Assembly (NCBI GenBank): GCA_024645065.1
Contig: JAHEGP010000003.1
Coordinates: 1-40,069, forward strand
Origin: Cellvibrionales bacterium
GTDB taxonomy: Bacteria; Pseudomonadota; Gammaproteobacteria; Pseudomonadales; JAHEGP01
Direction: 5' to 3'
DNA: 40,069 bases
The notes below the pieces were generated by a model, which was not told the DNA's origin, ran no database searches, and worked only from the letters and a program-made list of their open reading frames with translations. Positions 32,128 through 40,069 of the stretch are shown here, one piece after another. A program made the position numbers and the translations under genes. Numbering within the stretch: position 1 is the stretch's first letter; the number at the start of each line of letters is the position of its first letter.

Positions 32128-33270
32128 TCATCGATTCGCGGCCAGCTCAGGCACCAGCTTGAGGTAGGACAAAGCCACCGCCTCAGGCTCCAGCAGCGAT
32201 AGCACCCCGTCACGCAGCGCTGGCTCGACGGGCTGCGACACCCTCTCGACCAGGCCCTGGGCCAGGCGCCTGGTGAAAGTCGCCTGGGGCTCGATCGCAA
32301 CCAGCGCCGAAGGCTGAAAGAATTCCAGCGCTCCTGGATAAGCGCTGACCAGAAACGGGGTGCCCAGCACCGCGGCCTCGAGACAGACGTAGCCCATGGC
32401 CTCGGATTTTGAGGGCAACACCAATAACTGCGCCTGCTCCATGTAAGGATAGGGATTCGCCTGGAAGCCGACAAATTGCACCCTGTGAGCCACACCAAGG
32501 GCAACGGCCCGCTGTTCCAGCTGAGCCTGCTCCCGACCTCGGCCGACATACCAGAGCTGGAGCTGCAAGCCACTTTCAGCGTAGGCTTCGAGTAATTCGA
32601 ACACACCTTTGCTGCGATCGAGCTTGCCGACGTAGACGATATAATCGCCGACGGGAGTATAGGCCGCCGCGAGCCGCCTGATCCCGGCGACGTCGAGGGG
32701 ATTGTACAGAACATCGCTAACGCTCAGTCCTAGCTGATGCGCATCGTCAGCAACCGCACTCGATACGGCCGCCAGCCGATATCCCGCCGCTGCCCTGTCA
32801 CGCAGGCGAGAATTCTGCTGCCAGGTCGCCGACAGGGTTTGATGAATGACCGCCAGCACGGGTTGTTGCCTGAAGTAGCTTGGTACATCGCAGGTGAAGT
32901 CCTTTACCACCAGGTCGAGCCTATCCTGCCAGCCCAGGCTCGCCAGGGCTTTGGCCACTCGCTGGTTAATCACCTGGTCAGAGCGTGAGGCAAACCAGGC
33001 CGGAAACAGCTTGTGCAGCTGCAATAGCCGACTGATTCGCAGTAGCGGGTGACTGCGGGCGCGCCCGGTGTATATCACGGAATAGTCCGGCGGTATCGCA
33101 ACCTCACCGGGATCGCCCAGCACGATATGACTGACCGGACAGCCCACCCGCCGCAATGCACCCTGCAGGGCAAGAATCCAGGAGCTGGAACCTGAAAGAC
33201 GCAGGCTACCCGACACCAGCAGCACCCGGTAACTGGCAAATCGAGGACTCCCGGCGCCACCGCCAGCCAT
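32128..33270 (-). CDS. GT4 glycosyltransferase in the hldE-waaC operon
   Basis: A 380-residue GT-B glycosyltransferase. The start is taken at the ATG at 33270, overlapping the waaC stop as TGATG; the frame continues to 33351 only inside waaC. N-terminal YRVLLVSGSLRLSGSSSW and VVKDFTCDVPSYFRQQP precede the donor-binding half: YIVYVGKLDRSKGVFELLEA, RVQFVGFQANPYPYMEQAQL and the family-4 EX7E-like stretch LPSKSEAMGYVCLEAAVLGT. The likely job is adding a sugar to the LPS core or a related glycan. The donor sugar cannot be read. It is the last gene of the operon and converges on the aldo/keto reductase (20 bases). Confidence 0.87.
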   Translation of the reverse strand: MAGGGAGSPRFASYRVLLVSGSLRLSGSSSWILALQGALRRVGCPVSHIVLGDPGEVAIPPDYSVIYTGRARSHPLLRISRLLQLHKLFPAWFASRSDQVINQRVAKALASLGWQDRLDLVVKDFTCDVPSYFRQQPVLAVIHQTLSATWQQNSRLRDRAAAGYRLAAVSSAVADDAHQLGLSVSDVLYNPLDVAGIRRLAAAYTPVGDYIVYVGKLDRSKGVFELLEAYAESGLQLQLWYVGRGREQAQLEQRAVALGVAHRVQFVGFQANPYPYMEQAQLLVLPSKSEAMGYVCLEAAVLGTPFLVSAYPGALEFFQPSALVAIEPQATFTRRLAQGLVERVSQPVEPALRDGVLSLLEPEAVALSYLKLVPELAANR

Positions 33271-34322
33271 CAGCCCGATCCCGCTGACGCCAGCCCCTGC
33301 TGGGCACAGAGACTCGCCCAGACCTGCTGCGCGGTAACGGTCTTCAGGCACTGGGCCTCAGGCCCGCTGTAGTCGGCCGTGGCGCACTGTCGCTTGTAAC
33401 AGGGAACACAGGGGTAACCACCAGCCACCAAATGCGTTGCATAGGGCCCGCTGGCGCCGATGAGATTCGGGTCGGTCGGCCCGTACACCGCAACCACGGG
33501 GGTATCGAGGCAGGCCGCGATATGGGCAAGACCGGTATCATTGCAAACCGCGCCGGCACTACCCCGCATCAGGGATGCCAGATCCGTCAATGGCAACCTG
33601 GGTAAAACCTCGCAGTGCGCGAAAGGGGCAGCCAGGTCTAGCGCCTGTTGCTGTTCGGCAGCCGATCCCCAGGGTAGTAGCACCCGATAGCCGCAGTCAC
33701 CTGCCAACGCCAACAGGCTGGCCCAGTGGCTGTCGGGCCAGCGCTTGTTGCTCCAACTGGCATTGGTAACGCAAATCAGGTAGGGCTCTGGCGGAACCGC
33801 AAAGTCGGGTTCGGGCCACTGCCTGTCGGCCAGGCCGAAATCAATCGCAGTGTCGGGCATTGGATAGTCCAAAACCCGGGAATACATTTCCCGCCAACGC
33901 CAGATCGCCAACTGCCTGGTATTCACCGGGAAACGGTGGTGGTAGGCAAGATGAGCGCCCCGCTCACGCACGGAGTGCTTGTCGGGTCCGTATTTTTCGC
34001 CCCTTGCCAGTGCAGTCACTACCGCGCTTTTGATATTGGTCTGGGAGTCGATAACCCGGTCGTAACGGGTCGCACGCAGCCGCTTCAGAAAGTGTGGCAC
34101 TTCAGCGTTGCGCCAGTAATGCAGGGGTTGCTTGCGCCAGCGCCGATGCGCGCTAATGATGGTATTGGCAACAGCCGGGTGCCACCCCGGGATTTCGGCA
34201 AAGGCTTCATCCACGACCCAGTCGAACTGCGCCTCGGGTAGCGCCCGGCTGGCATCCGTCAGTGCCGGCAAGGCCTGGATCAAATCACCCATGGAGCTGA
34301 GTTTTACAATCAGGACCCGCAT
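33270..34322 (-). CDS. waaC: ADP-heptose:LPS heptosyltransferase I (WaaC)
   Basis: A 350-residue GT9 enzyme adding L-glycero-D-manno-heptose to Kdo of the inner core. The ATG at 34322 gives MRVLIVKLSSMGDLIQALPA, which places the general-base Asp at residue 13 as in E. coli WaaC. A longer frame to 34454 is rejected. The ADP-heptose-binding half has YLICVTNASWSNKRWPDSHW and VCNDTGLAHIAACLDTPVVA, then VYGPTDPNLIGASG, which is closer to WaaC than WaaF. A Cys-rich segment (PCVPCYKRQC) near residue 310 is typical of heptosyltransferases of this group. It follows hldE by 58 bases and is coupled to the next glycosyltransferase. No waaF is in the window. Confidence 0.92.
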   Translation of the reverse strand: MRVLIVKLSSMGDLIQALPALTDASRALPEAQFDWVVDEAFAEIPGWHPAVANTIISAHRRWRKQPLHYWRNAEVPHFLKRLRATRYDRVIDSQTNIKSAVVTALARGEKYGPDKHSVRERGAHLAYHHRFPVNTRQLAIWRWREMYSRVLDYPMPDTAIDFGLADRQWPEPDFAVPPEPYLICVTNASWSNKRWPDSHWASLLALAGDCGYRVLLPWGSAAEQQQALDLAAPFAHCEVLPRLPLTDLASLMRGSAGAVCNDTGLAHIAACLDTPVVAVYGPTDPNLIGASGPYATHLVAGGYPCVPCYKRQCATADYSGPEAQCLKTVTAQQVWASLCAQQGLASAGSG

Positions 34323-34380
34323 TGCATGTGACCGCAGGTCGATACTGTAGTATGTGCGGGGGCCGAGGTTCGCATCCGCC

Positions 34381-35805
34381 CTAGCGCTGCTTGATCTTCT
34401 CGACAATCGCAGTGGTCGAGCAGTCGTCGAGAAACTCCAATGCTGCCACCTCACCGCCGTAGGATTCTACGATCTCCCAGCCGACCACCTCTTCTTTCCC
34501 GTAGTCGCCGCCCTTTACCAGGAGGTCCGGTTGCAGCAGGCTCAGGAGTCGCTCCGGCGTGCTGTCGTTAAAGCTCACCACCCAGTCGACAGCTTCCAGC
34601 CCTGCCAATACCGCCATGCGGCGTTCGAGCGGGTTGATGGGTCGGCCCGGCCCTTTCAACCGGCTTACCGACGCGTCGCTATTCACGGCCACCACCAGGC
34701 GATCTCCCCTGGCCCTGGCCTGCTCCAGGTAGCCGACATGGCCGGCATGAATGATATCGAAGCAGCCGTTGGTAAAGACGATTTTTTCACCATGGGCTCG
34801 GGCATCCTGCAGCGCCACCACCAATTGCTCCTCGCTCATTATGCCGCGCTCGGAGCCCTCCTCACGCATCAGTGCCCGCCGCAATTCGGGGCCGCTGACT
34901 GTCGCCGTTCCCAGTTTGCCCACCACAATGCCGCCCGCCAGATTGGCCAGCGCAACAGCGTTGGCAAAGGACTCACCGGCGGCAACGCTCGCCGCCAATA
35001 CCGAGATCACGGTGTCGCCGGCGCCGGTAACATCAAAAACTTCTTTAGCCCTGGCAGGCAAATGCAGGGCAATCGCATCGGGGCGAAGCAGAGTCATACC
35101 CTGCTCCCCACGGGTCACCAGCAGTGCTTTCAGCGACAGCTCGGCCAACAGTTGGCGACCCTTGAGAACCAGCTCGGCCTCCGACTCGCAATGCCCTGCC
35201 ACGGCCTCGAACTCATGCAGGTTGGGGGTTAACAGGGTAGCGCCCCGGTAGCGCTGGAAGTCGGTACCCTTGGGATCGACAAAAACCGGCACATTATATT
35301 CCCGCGCCAGCTGGATCAAGGGCTGTGGATCGACCAGCGCGCCCTTGGCGTAGTCTGACAAAATAATGGCGCCCATGGGCTCAATCATTGCCAATGCCCT
35401 CTCGGTCATGGCACTGGCATCATCGGCGCTGAACGCGTCCTCAAAATCCAGTCGCAACAACTGCTGCTGGCGACTGATCACCCGCAGTTTGGTTATGGTC
35501 GGATGCTGGTCAGACACCAGGAAATCACAGTATACGCGCGCCGCCCGCAGGCGTTCTGCCAGGGCCGAGCCCGCTTCATCAGCGCCGGTAATACCGACCA
35601 GAGTCACCCCTGCCCCCAGGGCTGCGATATTCAGGGCAACGTTGCCTGCCCCACCCGGGCGATCCTCGATCTGGGTGACCTTCACCACCGGTACCGGCGC
35701 CTCGGGGGATATCCTGGAGGTCGGGCCATACCAATAGCGGTCCAGCATGATATCGCCCACAACCAGAATCTGGGCACGATCAAAGTGAGGCATGGTCAAC
35801 AGCAT
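34381..35805 (-). CDS. hldE: Bifunctional heptose kinase/adenylyltransferase HldE
   Basis: A 474-residue two-domain enzyme of the ADP-heptose pathway (E. coli 477). The PfkB-type kinase half starts ILVVGDIMLDRYWYGPTSRI, has SPEAPVPVVKVTQIEDRPGG and the catalytic GAGDTVISVLAASVAAGES. The adenylyltransferase half from about residue 340 starts IVFTNGCFDIIHAGHVGYLE and carries VVAVNSDASVSRLKGPGRPI then NPLERRMAVLAGLEAVDWVV. It provides the substrate of WaaC, the next gene. The ATG at 35805 is used; MPHFDRAQ four codons on is an alternative. It is first in the hldE-waaC-GT4 operon. GmhA/GmhB are elsewhere. Confidence 0.97.
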   Translation of the reverse strand: MLLTMPHFDRAQILVVGDIMLDRYWYGPTSRISPEAPVPVVKVTQIEDRPGGAGNVALNIAALGAGVTLVGITGADEAGSALAERLRAARVYCDFLVSDQHPTITKLRVISRQQQLLRLDFEDAFSADDASAMTERALAMIEPMGAIILSDYAKGALVDPQPLIQLAREYNVPVFVDPKGTDFQRYRGATLLTPNLHEFEAVAGHCESEAELVLKGRQLLAELSLKALLVTRGEQGMTLLRPDAIALHLPARAKEVFDVTGAGDTVISVLAASVAAGESFANAVALANLAGGIVVGKLGTATVSGPELRRALMREEGSERGIMSEEQLVVALQDARAHGEKIVFTNGCFDIIHAGHVGYLEQARARGDRLVVAVNSDASVSRLKGPGRPINPLERRMAVLAGLEAVDWVVSFNDSTPERLLSLLQPDLLVKGGDYGKEEVVGWEIVESYGGEVAALEFLDDCSTTAIVEKIKQR

Positions 35806-35852
35806 GGCTTATCCGGGCTCCGGGATCGCTGACGATTAACGGGACGCTGGGC

Positions 35853-35861
35853 ATCATACCA
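35853..35861 (-). promoter_or_regulatory. Extended -10 promoter of the hldE operon
   Basis: On the reverse strand TGG-TATGAT (35861-35853) is an extended -10 (TG-n plus five of six in the hexamer) with its end 48 bases before the hldE ATG. No good -35 is seen, as is common with this type. Confidence 0.4.
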
Positions 35862-35935
35862 CAAACTCCTGTTTGCCCCGCTGATGCTTATTGGCTATGG
35901 TGCTGGCGCTGCCAGGTCGACAGGAGACACGCAGG

Positions 35936-36547
35936 GTGAAGCTGCCGTTGGATATGACACAGGTAAAGGGGTTTCTTGCCGAAGACGAGGGCATGGCATT
36001 GTACGAGGCGGCCCGGGTGGCAGCCAGCCTGGGTCCAGTGCTCGAAATTGGCAGCTACTGCGGTAAATCGACGATTTACCTCGGCCTCGCCTGTCAGGCC
36101 ATGCAGTCGACCCTGTATGCAGTTGACCATCACGCCGGTTCCGAGGAACACCAGCCGGGCGAAATGTTCCACGACCCCGGCCTGTTCGATAGCGACAGCG
36201 CCCGGATGGACAGCTTCAAAACGTTTCGCCGCAATATCAATGCAGCAGGACTCAGTGACACCGTGGTACCACTGGTCGCACCGTCGAGCCTCGTGGCGCG
36301 TGACTGGCGAACCCCTCTGGGGATGGTATTCATTGACGGGGGGCACAGCCTTGACGCAGCCCTGGAGGACTACCGCGGCTGGAGCGGCCATCTCGTACGT
36401 GGCGGGATACTGGCGATACACGACCTGTTTCCCAACCCCGCTGAGGGTGGTCAAGCGCCCTATACCATCTACCAACTGGCGCTGGCGTCAGGTCTCTTTG
36501 AACCGTTGCGACAGGTCTGCACCCTCGGCTTGTTGCAGCGGCGGTAA
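35936..36547 (+). CDS. Class I SAM-dependent methyltransferase (Methyltransf_24-like)
   Basis: A 203-residue enzyme. The start is the GTG at 35936, with AGGAG nine bases upstream, preferred over TTG at 35891. The SAM site reads PVLEIGSYCGKSTIYLGLA, with YAVDHHAGSEEHQPGEMF after the second strand, then GMVFIDGGHSLDAALEDYRG and VRGGILAIHDLFPN, the pattern of Methyltransf_24 proteins that often act on sugars or cephalosporin-type substrates. It ends by overlapping the last 60 bases of the convergent toroid gene. The target is unknown; an O-methylation of a polysaccharide is suggested only by its neighbours. Confidence 0.82.
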   Translation: MKLPLDMTQVKGFLAEDEGMALYEAARVAASLGPVLEIGSYCGKSTIYLGLACQAMQSTLYAVDHHAGSEEHQPGEMFHDPGLFDSDSARMDSFKTFRRNINAAGLSDTVVPLVAPSSLVARDWRTPLGMVFIDGGHSLDAALEDYRGWSGHLVRGGILAIHDLFPNPAEGGQAPYTIYQLALASGLFEPLRQVCTLGLLQRR

Positions 36548-37576
36548 CAGCTTCACCTGGGTAAACAAGCGTGACGCCGGGGTGTGCAGCGTAAGGGCAT
36601 CCGCCGCCAGCAATATCGCTGCCGAGGTCCAGGTGGGCCGTTCATCGGGCCACATAACATCCTCGATAAACTGGTAACCCGTCCAGTACGCGCCCCCTTC
36701 ATGGCGCCATTGGTGCAGCCAGCTGTACAGGATCACTGCTCGCGCGTGATCCCCGGCAGCCAATAGGGCCATGGTCAATTCACAGGATTCAGCCACCGTG
36801 ACCCAGGGCTCATCGCTGGTACAGCGCACGCCCATTCCTTCCTCGACAAACAGCTCCCAACGCTGCTGCAATCGAGCCCTTGCCGGCCCCCGGGTATAAA
36901 CTCCGCACAACACGGGATAGAACCAATCCATGGAATAGCGCGCCTTGCTCGCCCAGGTGCGATCGAACCGCTCCGGCTTGTTGCGCAGGGCATTGCCCAG
37001 CGCCTCGCGAGCCACCAGCCAATGAGGGCGGTGCTGTCCTACAGTTACCGCAATATTGTGGGCGCACTCGAGGCTCTTGAAAATAGAGCTGCAGCCGGTA
37101 ATCAGGGCGTCTTCCCGCGGTGTGCCGCAGGCTTCGACCGCCCAGTGAATCTCACCGTGCTCAGTCTGGAGGCGCAACACAAACTCGATTGCATTCTCCA
37201 CCGTGGGCCACATCGAGCGTAAAAAAACCTCGTCGCCGCTGATCAGGTAGTGGTGCCAAACGCCCACCGCCACATAGGCGACAAAATTGGATTCCCTGCG
37301 ATCGGTATTTTCCACCTCGCCCTGGATGTAGGCAGCCCACCAGCTGCCATCCTCGAGCTGATTATCCTGCAGCCAGCGATAGGCACGCACCGCTGCGACG
37401 TGCTCACCGCCAATGCTCAATCCCATCGCTGCCTCAACATGGTCCCAGGGATCAAGGTGTCCGCCATGAAACCAGGGTATCGCGCCGGAATCTTCCTGGC
37501 TGCGAACGATAAACTCAAGCGTGGGCCGCAGGTAGTCCTTGGGGAAGAGTCCCTGGGAAAGATATAAACCACTCAT
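36488..37576 (-). CDS. Alpha/alpha-toroid protein, prenyltransferase/squalene-cyclase-like
   Basis: A 362-residue protein of helical repeat type. Motifs recur: EFIVRSQEDSGAIPWF, RWLQDNQLEDGSWWAAYIQG (QxxDGSW, like the QW motif of terpene cyclases), EFVLRLQTEHGEIHWAVEA and SWLHQWRHEGGAYWTGYQF. This is the pattern of the 6-hairpin / toroid fold shared with squalene cyclases, protein prenyltransferases and some glycosidases. No DxDD or DCTAE motif is seen, so terpene cyclisation is not supported; glycan cleavage or binding is as likely. The ATG overlaps the methyltransferase stop as ATGA. The last 60 bases overlap the convergent methyltransferase coding end. There is no signal peptide. Confidence 0.75.
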   Translation of the reverse strand: MSGLYLSQGLFPKDYLRPTLEFIVRSQEDSGAIPWFHGGHLDPWDHVEAAMGLSIGGEHVAAVRAYRWLQDNQLEDGSWWAAYIQGEVENTDRRESNFVAYVAVGVWHHYLISGDEVFLRSMWPTVENAIEFVLRLQTEHGEIHWAVEACGTPREDALITGCSSIFKSLECAHNIAVTVGQHRPHWLVAREALGNALRNKPERFDRTWASKARYSMDWFYPVLCGVYTRGPARARLQQRWELFVEEGMGVRCTSDEPWVTVAESCELTMALLAAGDHARAVILYSWLHQWRHEGGAYWTGYQFIEDVMWPDERPTWTSAAILLAADALTLHTPASRLFTQVKLLPPLQQAEGADLSQRFKET

Positions 37577-38289
37577 GCGGCTCTCTCCTTGTGAAAGTAC
37601 ATGACCACGCTCTTGCCCATGATGGGGTTGAGCACTTTCTCTGTGGTTTGCGTCAGCCAGGGCTGATCAAGGATGTCCCAGACCAGTAGCCGATGGTACA
37701 TCTTGATAATGGGGTTGCTATACTGGGTATTCCAGAACGCGCACCTAAGCCACCAGAACGGTGTGTGAAGGGCGTGGGCCCAATGCCGGTAATAGTAGCG
37801 AAATCCGCAGGACTCAATATCCAGGCGCAACTCATCGGCATTGAAAATACGCAAGTGCCCGCCCTCGCAATCATGATACTCACGACTGAAAGCCCAGCAG
37901 ATTTGTTCTGGCCATGAGCGCGGCACGCTGGCACAAAACGCGCCGCCGGGTTTCAAAACCCGCTCGATTTCCGCCAACACACCGCGCCAATCGTCGATGT
38001 GCTCCAGCACCTCAGAACAGATGACCTTGTCGAAGGTATTGTCGGCAAACGGCAAATTCAGGGCATTGGCGCAGGAAAGTGCAAAACCCGCCTCGCGGGA
38101 TGCATGGGGTGCCAGCGGCGCAAATTTTTCAATCGTGGTTTTGAGGTCTTCGATATTCAGGTCGATACCAAAGGCGTGGACATCTTTATCCATGTGCGCG
38201 GTGATGGTATGGCGGCCCTCACCGCAGCCCAGGTCAAGCACATAGTCACCGGGCAGCAAACCAAGCCGGCTGTAGTCAACTGTTCTCAT
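37573..38289 (-). CDS. Class I SAM-dependent methyltransferase (UbiE/Methyltransf_11-like)
   Basis: A 238-residue methyltransferase. The SAM site is YVLDLGCGEGRHTITAHMDK, with HAFGIDLNIEDLKTTIEKFA after it, then ALNLPFADNTFDKVICSEVL and EHIDDWRGVLAEIERVLKPG, giving the standard order of class I motifs. The C-terminal 90 residues contain many aromatic residues (FRYYYRHWAHALHTPFWWLR), consistent with a lipid or glycolipid substrate. The start ATG overlaps the glycosyltransferase by 14 bases and its stop overlaps the toroid start as ATGA. It is the middle gene of a coupled three-gene unit. The substrate is unknown. Confidence 0.85.
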   Translation of the reverse strand: MRTVDYSRLGLLPGDYVLDLGCGEGRHTITAHMDKDVHAFGIDLNIEDLKTTIEKFAPLAPHASREAGFALSCANALNLPFADNTFDKVICSEVLEHIDDWRGVLAEIERVLKPGGAFCASVPRSWPEQICWAFSREYHDCEGGHLRIFNADELRLDIESCGFRYYYRHWAHALHTPFWWLRCAFWNTQYSNPIIKMYHRLLVWDILDQPWLTQTTEKVLNPIMGKSVVMYFHKERAA

Positions 38290-39598
38290 GGGCCTTCAAC
38301 ACGTCACGGTAATAGCTGGTCATTTGACGGGCACAGACATCCCAGCAAAACTTTTCCAAAATCCTGTCTCGACCCGCCTGGCCCAGCTGGGCGCGCCGGG
38401 CCGGGTCATCCAGCAAGCGCGCCACGGCTCCGGCTAGAGCCAGGGAATTCCGGGGTGGCACCACTTCTCCGGCGTCGCCAACCACCTCTGCCAGCGCGCC
38501 ACCGGTGGTCGAGACAACAGGCACCCCGCAGGCCATAGCCTCGCCGGCGGGCAGGCCAAAGCCCTCGTACACCGAAGGCACCACCACCAGCGTTGCCTCG
38601 GCATAGTAGCGCACCAGACGTTCGGTCGAGATCCCGTTGACGAGTTCGATCGCGTGGCCCACGCCCAGCTTCGCTATCAGCCGCTGGGTCTCGCCACCGG
38701 GCCTGGGTTTACTGACCAGCAGCAGCTCCAGACCCGGATACTGCCGCAACAAGCGGGCGAATGCCTCGATCAGGTAGCGTACGCCCTTGAGCGGCGCATC
38801 TGCGGAAGCCGTTGCCATCAGCCTCAGGGGCCGCCGTTCCACCCCGGGCACAGGCGCAAAAACCTCGGTGTCGATGCCGTTGTAGACCAGTTGGATGCCT
38901 TGTTCAGGCATATCGAAAGCCAGCGCAATGTCCTTTCGCGATTGGCTGGAAACGGTCACCACGTTGCGCAGTTGACGGGCCACCCGTCTCTGCATCGACA
39001 GAAAATGATACCAGCGACGGATCAACAGCTTTTCCCACCATTTATGAGCGGCGTTGAGGGCGATCATCTTGTCACTGCTTATGGGATGGTGAATAGTGGT
39101 GACCAGGGCTTGGCGACGCTGGATATTGAGCATGCCATAAGCCAGGCACTGGTTATCATGCACCAGGTCGTAGCGGCTGCCATGCCGCTTCAGGTAGTCG
39201 TCCACGCGCATACCGAACGCCAGAGGCTCGGCAAAACCGCCGGTGAGCTTGCCAAACCATTCCGCCCAGTTGCTCAACCTCAGCATGTGGCGCGGGCGAA
39301 TCGAGGCCAGGCCGTTCTCGTAAATATTCATTCCCGGCAGTTTGATCAGTTTGACCCTGGGATCGAGGTGCGGGTAGGGCTCTCCCGAGATGACATCGAC
39401 CCGATGTCCCGCGTCCACCAGCGCCTTGCTCAGGTATTTCAGGTAAATGCCCTGGCCACCACCGTAGGGCGCGCTGCGATAGCCCAGCAGGCATATCCGC
39501 AGTGATGCCTGCTGGGCTGCGGCGCCGATCGGGATCACCTCTGCTGATCGGCCAGGATGGGGAGGGCTGGAATTTGCTTCCGCCTGATTGATCAACAC
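38276..39598 (-). CDS. GT4 glycosyltransferase of the toroid operon
   Basis: A 440-residue glycosyltransferase with a GT-B fold. After about 30 poorly structured residues, LRICLLGYRSAPYGGGQGIY and LKYLSKALVDAGHRVDVISG open the acceptor half. The donor half contains LVYNGIDTEVFAPVPGVERR, LMATASADAPLKGVRYLIEA, and VVPSVYEGFGLPAGEAMACG with VPVVSTTGGALAEVVGDAGE, the family-4 core with EX7E. It reads from the GTG at 39598; a TTG directly after it with AGGAG seven bases upstream is equally good. It is the first gene of the operon. Its acceptor is unknown, likely an envelope glycan or LPS core. Confidence 0.88.
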   Translation of the reverse strand: MLINQAEANSSPPHPGRSAEVIPIGAAAQQASLRICLLGYRSAPYGGGQGIYLKYLSKALVDAGHRVDVISGEPYPHLDPRVKLIKLPGMNIYENGLASIRPRHMLRLSNWAEWFGKLTGGFAEPLAFGMRVDDYLKRHGSRYDLVHDNQCLAYGMLNIQRRQALVTTIHHPISSDKMIALNAAHKWWEKLLIRRWYHFLSMQRRVARQLRNVVTVSSQSRKDIALAFDMPEQGIQLVYNGIDTEVFAPVPGVERRPLRLMATASADAPLKGVRYLIEAFARLLRQYPGLELLLVSKPRPGGETQRLIAKLGVGHAIELVNGISTERLVRYYAEATLVVVPSVYEGFGLPAGEAMACGVPVVSTTGGALAEVVGDAGEVVPPRNSLALAGAVARLLDDPARRAQLGQAGRDRILEKFCWDVCARQMTSYYRDVLKAHENS

Positions 39599-39855
39599 AA
39601 CTCTCCTGCGCCCGCACTATTCGCTTAGGGATTAGGGTTCCGGAAACCGCTCTGCGAATTGTTCCAAACTTGCCTGCTCAACCGACCCACAACGATGCAG
39701 CGCTGGCACCGCGACCAGGCGGGTTCACGTATCAGGGGCACTGCGGAATCGACATAGCCCGAGTATACAGCAAACCGTGGCCAGCTGCGGTATGATTCCC
39801 AACCGTGGAATCGCCAGCCAGGCCCAGAGGGGGTACTATTATCAAGCTGACCAAT
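39599..39855. other. Divergent intergenic region
   Basis: 257 bases between the GT4 gene and the kinase-like gene. It contains a purine-rich AGAGGGGG at 39826-39833 that may be the ribosome site of the right-hand gene. No RNA gene or strong promoter is seen; TATACA near 39764 is a weak candidate -10. Confidence 0.3.
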
Positions 39856-40069
39856 ATGGCGGAAGCCGAGTACAGGAGCTTGCAGCAGGGCGCCAGGGTG
39901 CTGGAGGAGGATTACCGGGGACCCAAGGTAATGATCCTGGCAGACGGGCGCATCATGAAATTATTTCGGCCACGCAAGACCTGGACCAGCGCCCGATTGT
40001 TTCCCCGCAGTTTGCGCTTTGCGAAAAATGCCCGGACGCTGCAGCAACTCGCCATCCCAACCGTTAGCG
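39856..40069 (+). CDS. LPS-kinase-like protein ('toluene tolerance' family), N-terminal part
   Basis: The gene runs off the window; 71 residues are present. The sequence YRSLQQGARVLEEDYRGPKV, then MILADGRIMKLFRPRKTWTS and RSLRFAKNARTLQQLAIPTV match the opening of the LPS kinase-like proteins next to LPS core genes in Pseudomonas and relatives. These have a protein-kinase-like fold and are thought to phosphorylate or otherwise handle core sugars. The Lys in MKLF is the likely ATP-binding Lys. The start is uncertain: ATG 39856 has no ribosome site; GTG at 39805 and ATT at 39838, just after AGAGGGGG, are in frame. The gene supports the view that this end of the window is an LPS core locus. Confidence 0.72.
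   Translation, partial: MAEAEYRSLQQGARVLEEDYRGPKVMILADGRIMKLFRPRKTWTSARLFPRSLRFAKNARTLQQLAIPTVS

Noticed and set aside
39624..39640. TTAGGG-A-TTAGGG telomere-like repeat
   Set aside because: Only two copies in bacterial intergenic DNA; chance is the simplest explanation.
1..40069. CRISPR arrays, insertion sequences, tRNA genes and phage genes
   Set aside because: Looked for on both strands; no direct-repeat arrays, transposase-like proteins, terminal repeats or cloverleaf sequences were seen.

Overview
This is an ordinary chromosomal stretch from a GC-rich Gammaproteobacterium. Three things point there: aceK, cmoA-cmoB and hinT; the block tolC / yqiB-cpdA-parE; and an LPS inner-core set (waaA, waaC, hldE). 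The lipid-anchored envelope genes, several TonB/outer-membrane proteins and a cobalamin-type ABC importer suit a free-living aquatic, possibly marine, bacterium; that last step is inference. I see no tRNA, rRNA, insertion sequence, prophage or CRISPR array.

Left part (1-7.2 kb): the end of an unrecognised gene, a ZnuD-type TonB receptor with a His/Asp/Glu-rich loop preceded by a small secreted Cys/His protein, and a divergent Cu+-exporting P-type ATPase (copA). A DUF481 outer-membrane protein and a PNPOx-like flavin protein with a lysine-rich tail follow. 7.2-10.3 kb is a tight forward run, hinT-cmoA-cmoB-(mipA/ompV), in which cmoA and cmoB make the cmo5U tRNA modification. 10.3-13.1 kb is a reverse run of a membrane-anchored alpha/beta hydrolase, an MscS channel and hpt.

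Middle part (13.2-23.3 kb): a CHASE-GGDEF diguanylate cyclase, a LysR regulator, aceK, an XRE/MmyB regulator, a reverse operon for a BtuFCD-like importer (overlapping genes, with a promoter and palindrome in front), a small methyltransferase and a 2-hydroxyacid dehydrogenase.

Right part (23.5-40.07 kb): parE, cpdA and yqiB face tolC, but nudF and yqiA, commonly found in this block, are missing. An envelope-polysaccharide region follows. waaA and the coupled hldE-waaC-glycosyltransferase operon build the LPS inner core. A two-gene FAD oxidoreductase / aldo-keto reductase unit sits between them. Beyond hldE come a methyltransferase and, on the other strand, an overlapping three-gene operon (GT4 glycosyltransferase, methyltransferase, alpha/alpha-toroid 'prenyltransferase-like' protein). 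The window ends inside an LPS-kinase-like gene. The oxidoreductase pair and the toroid operon are the best candidates for undescribed envelope-glycan chemistry.
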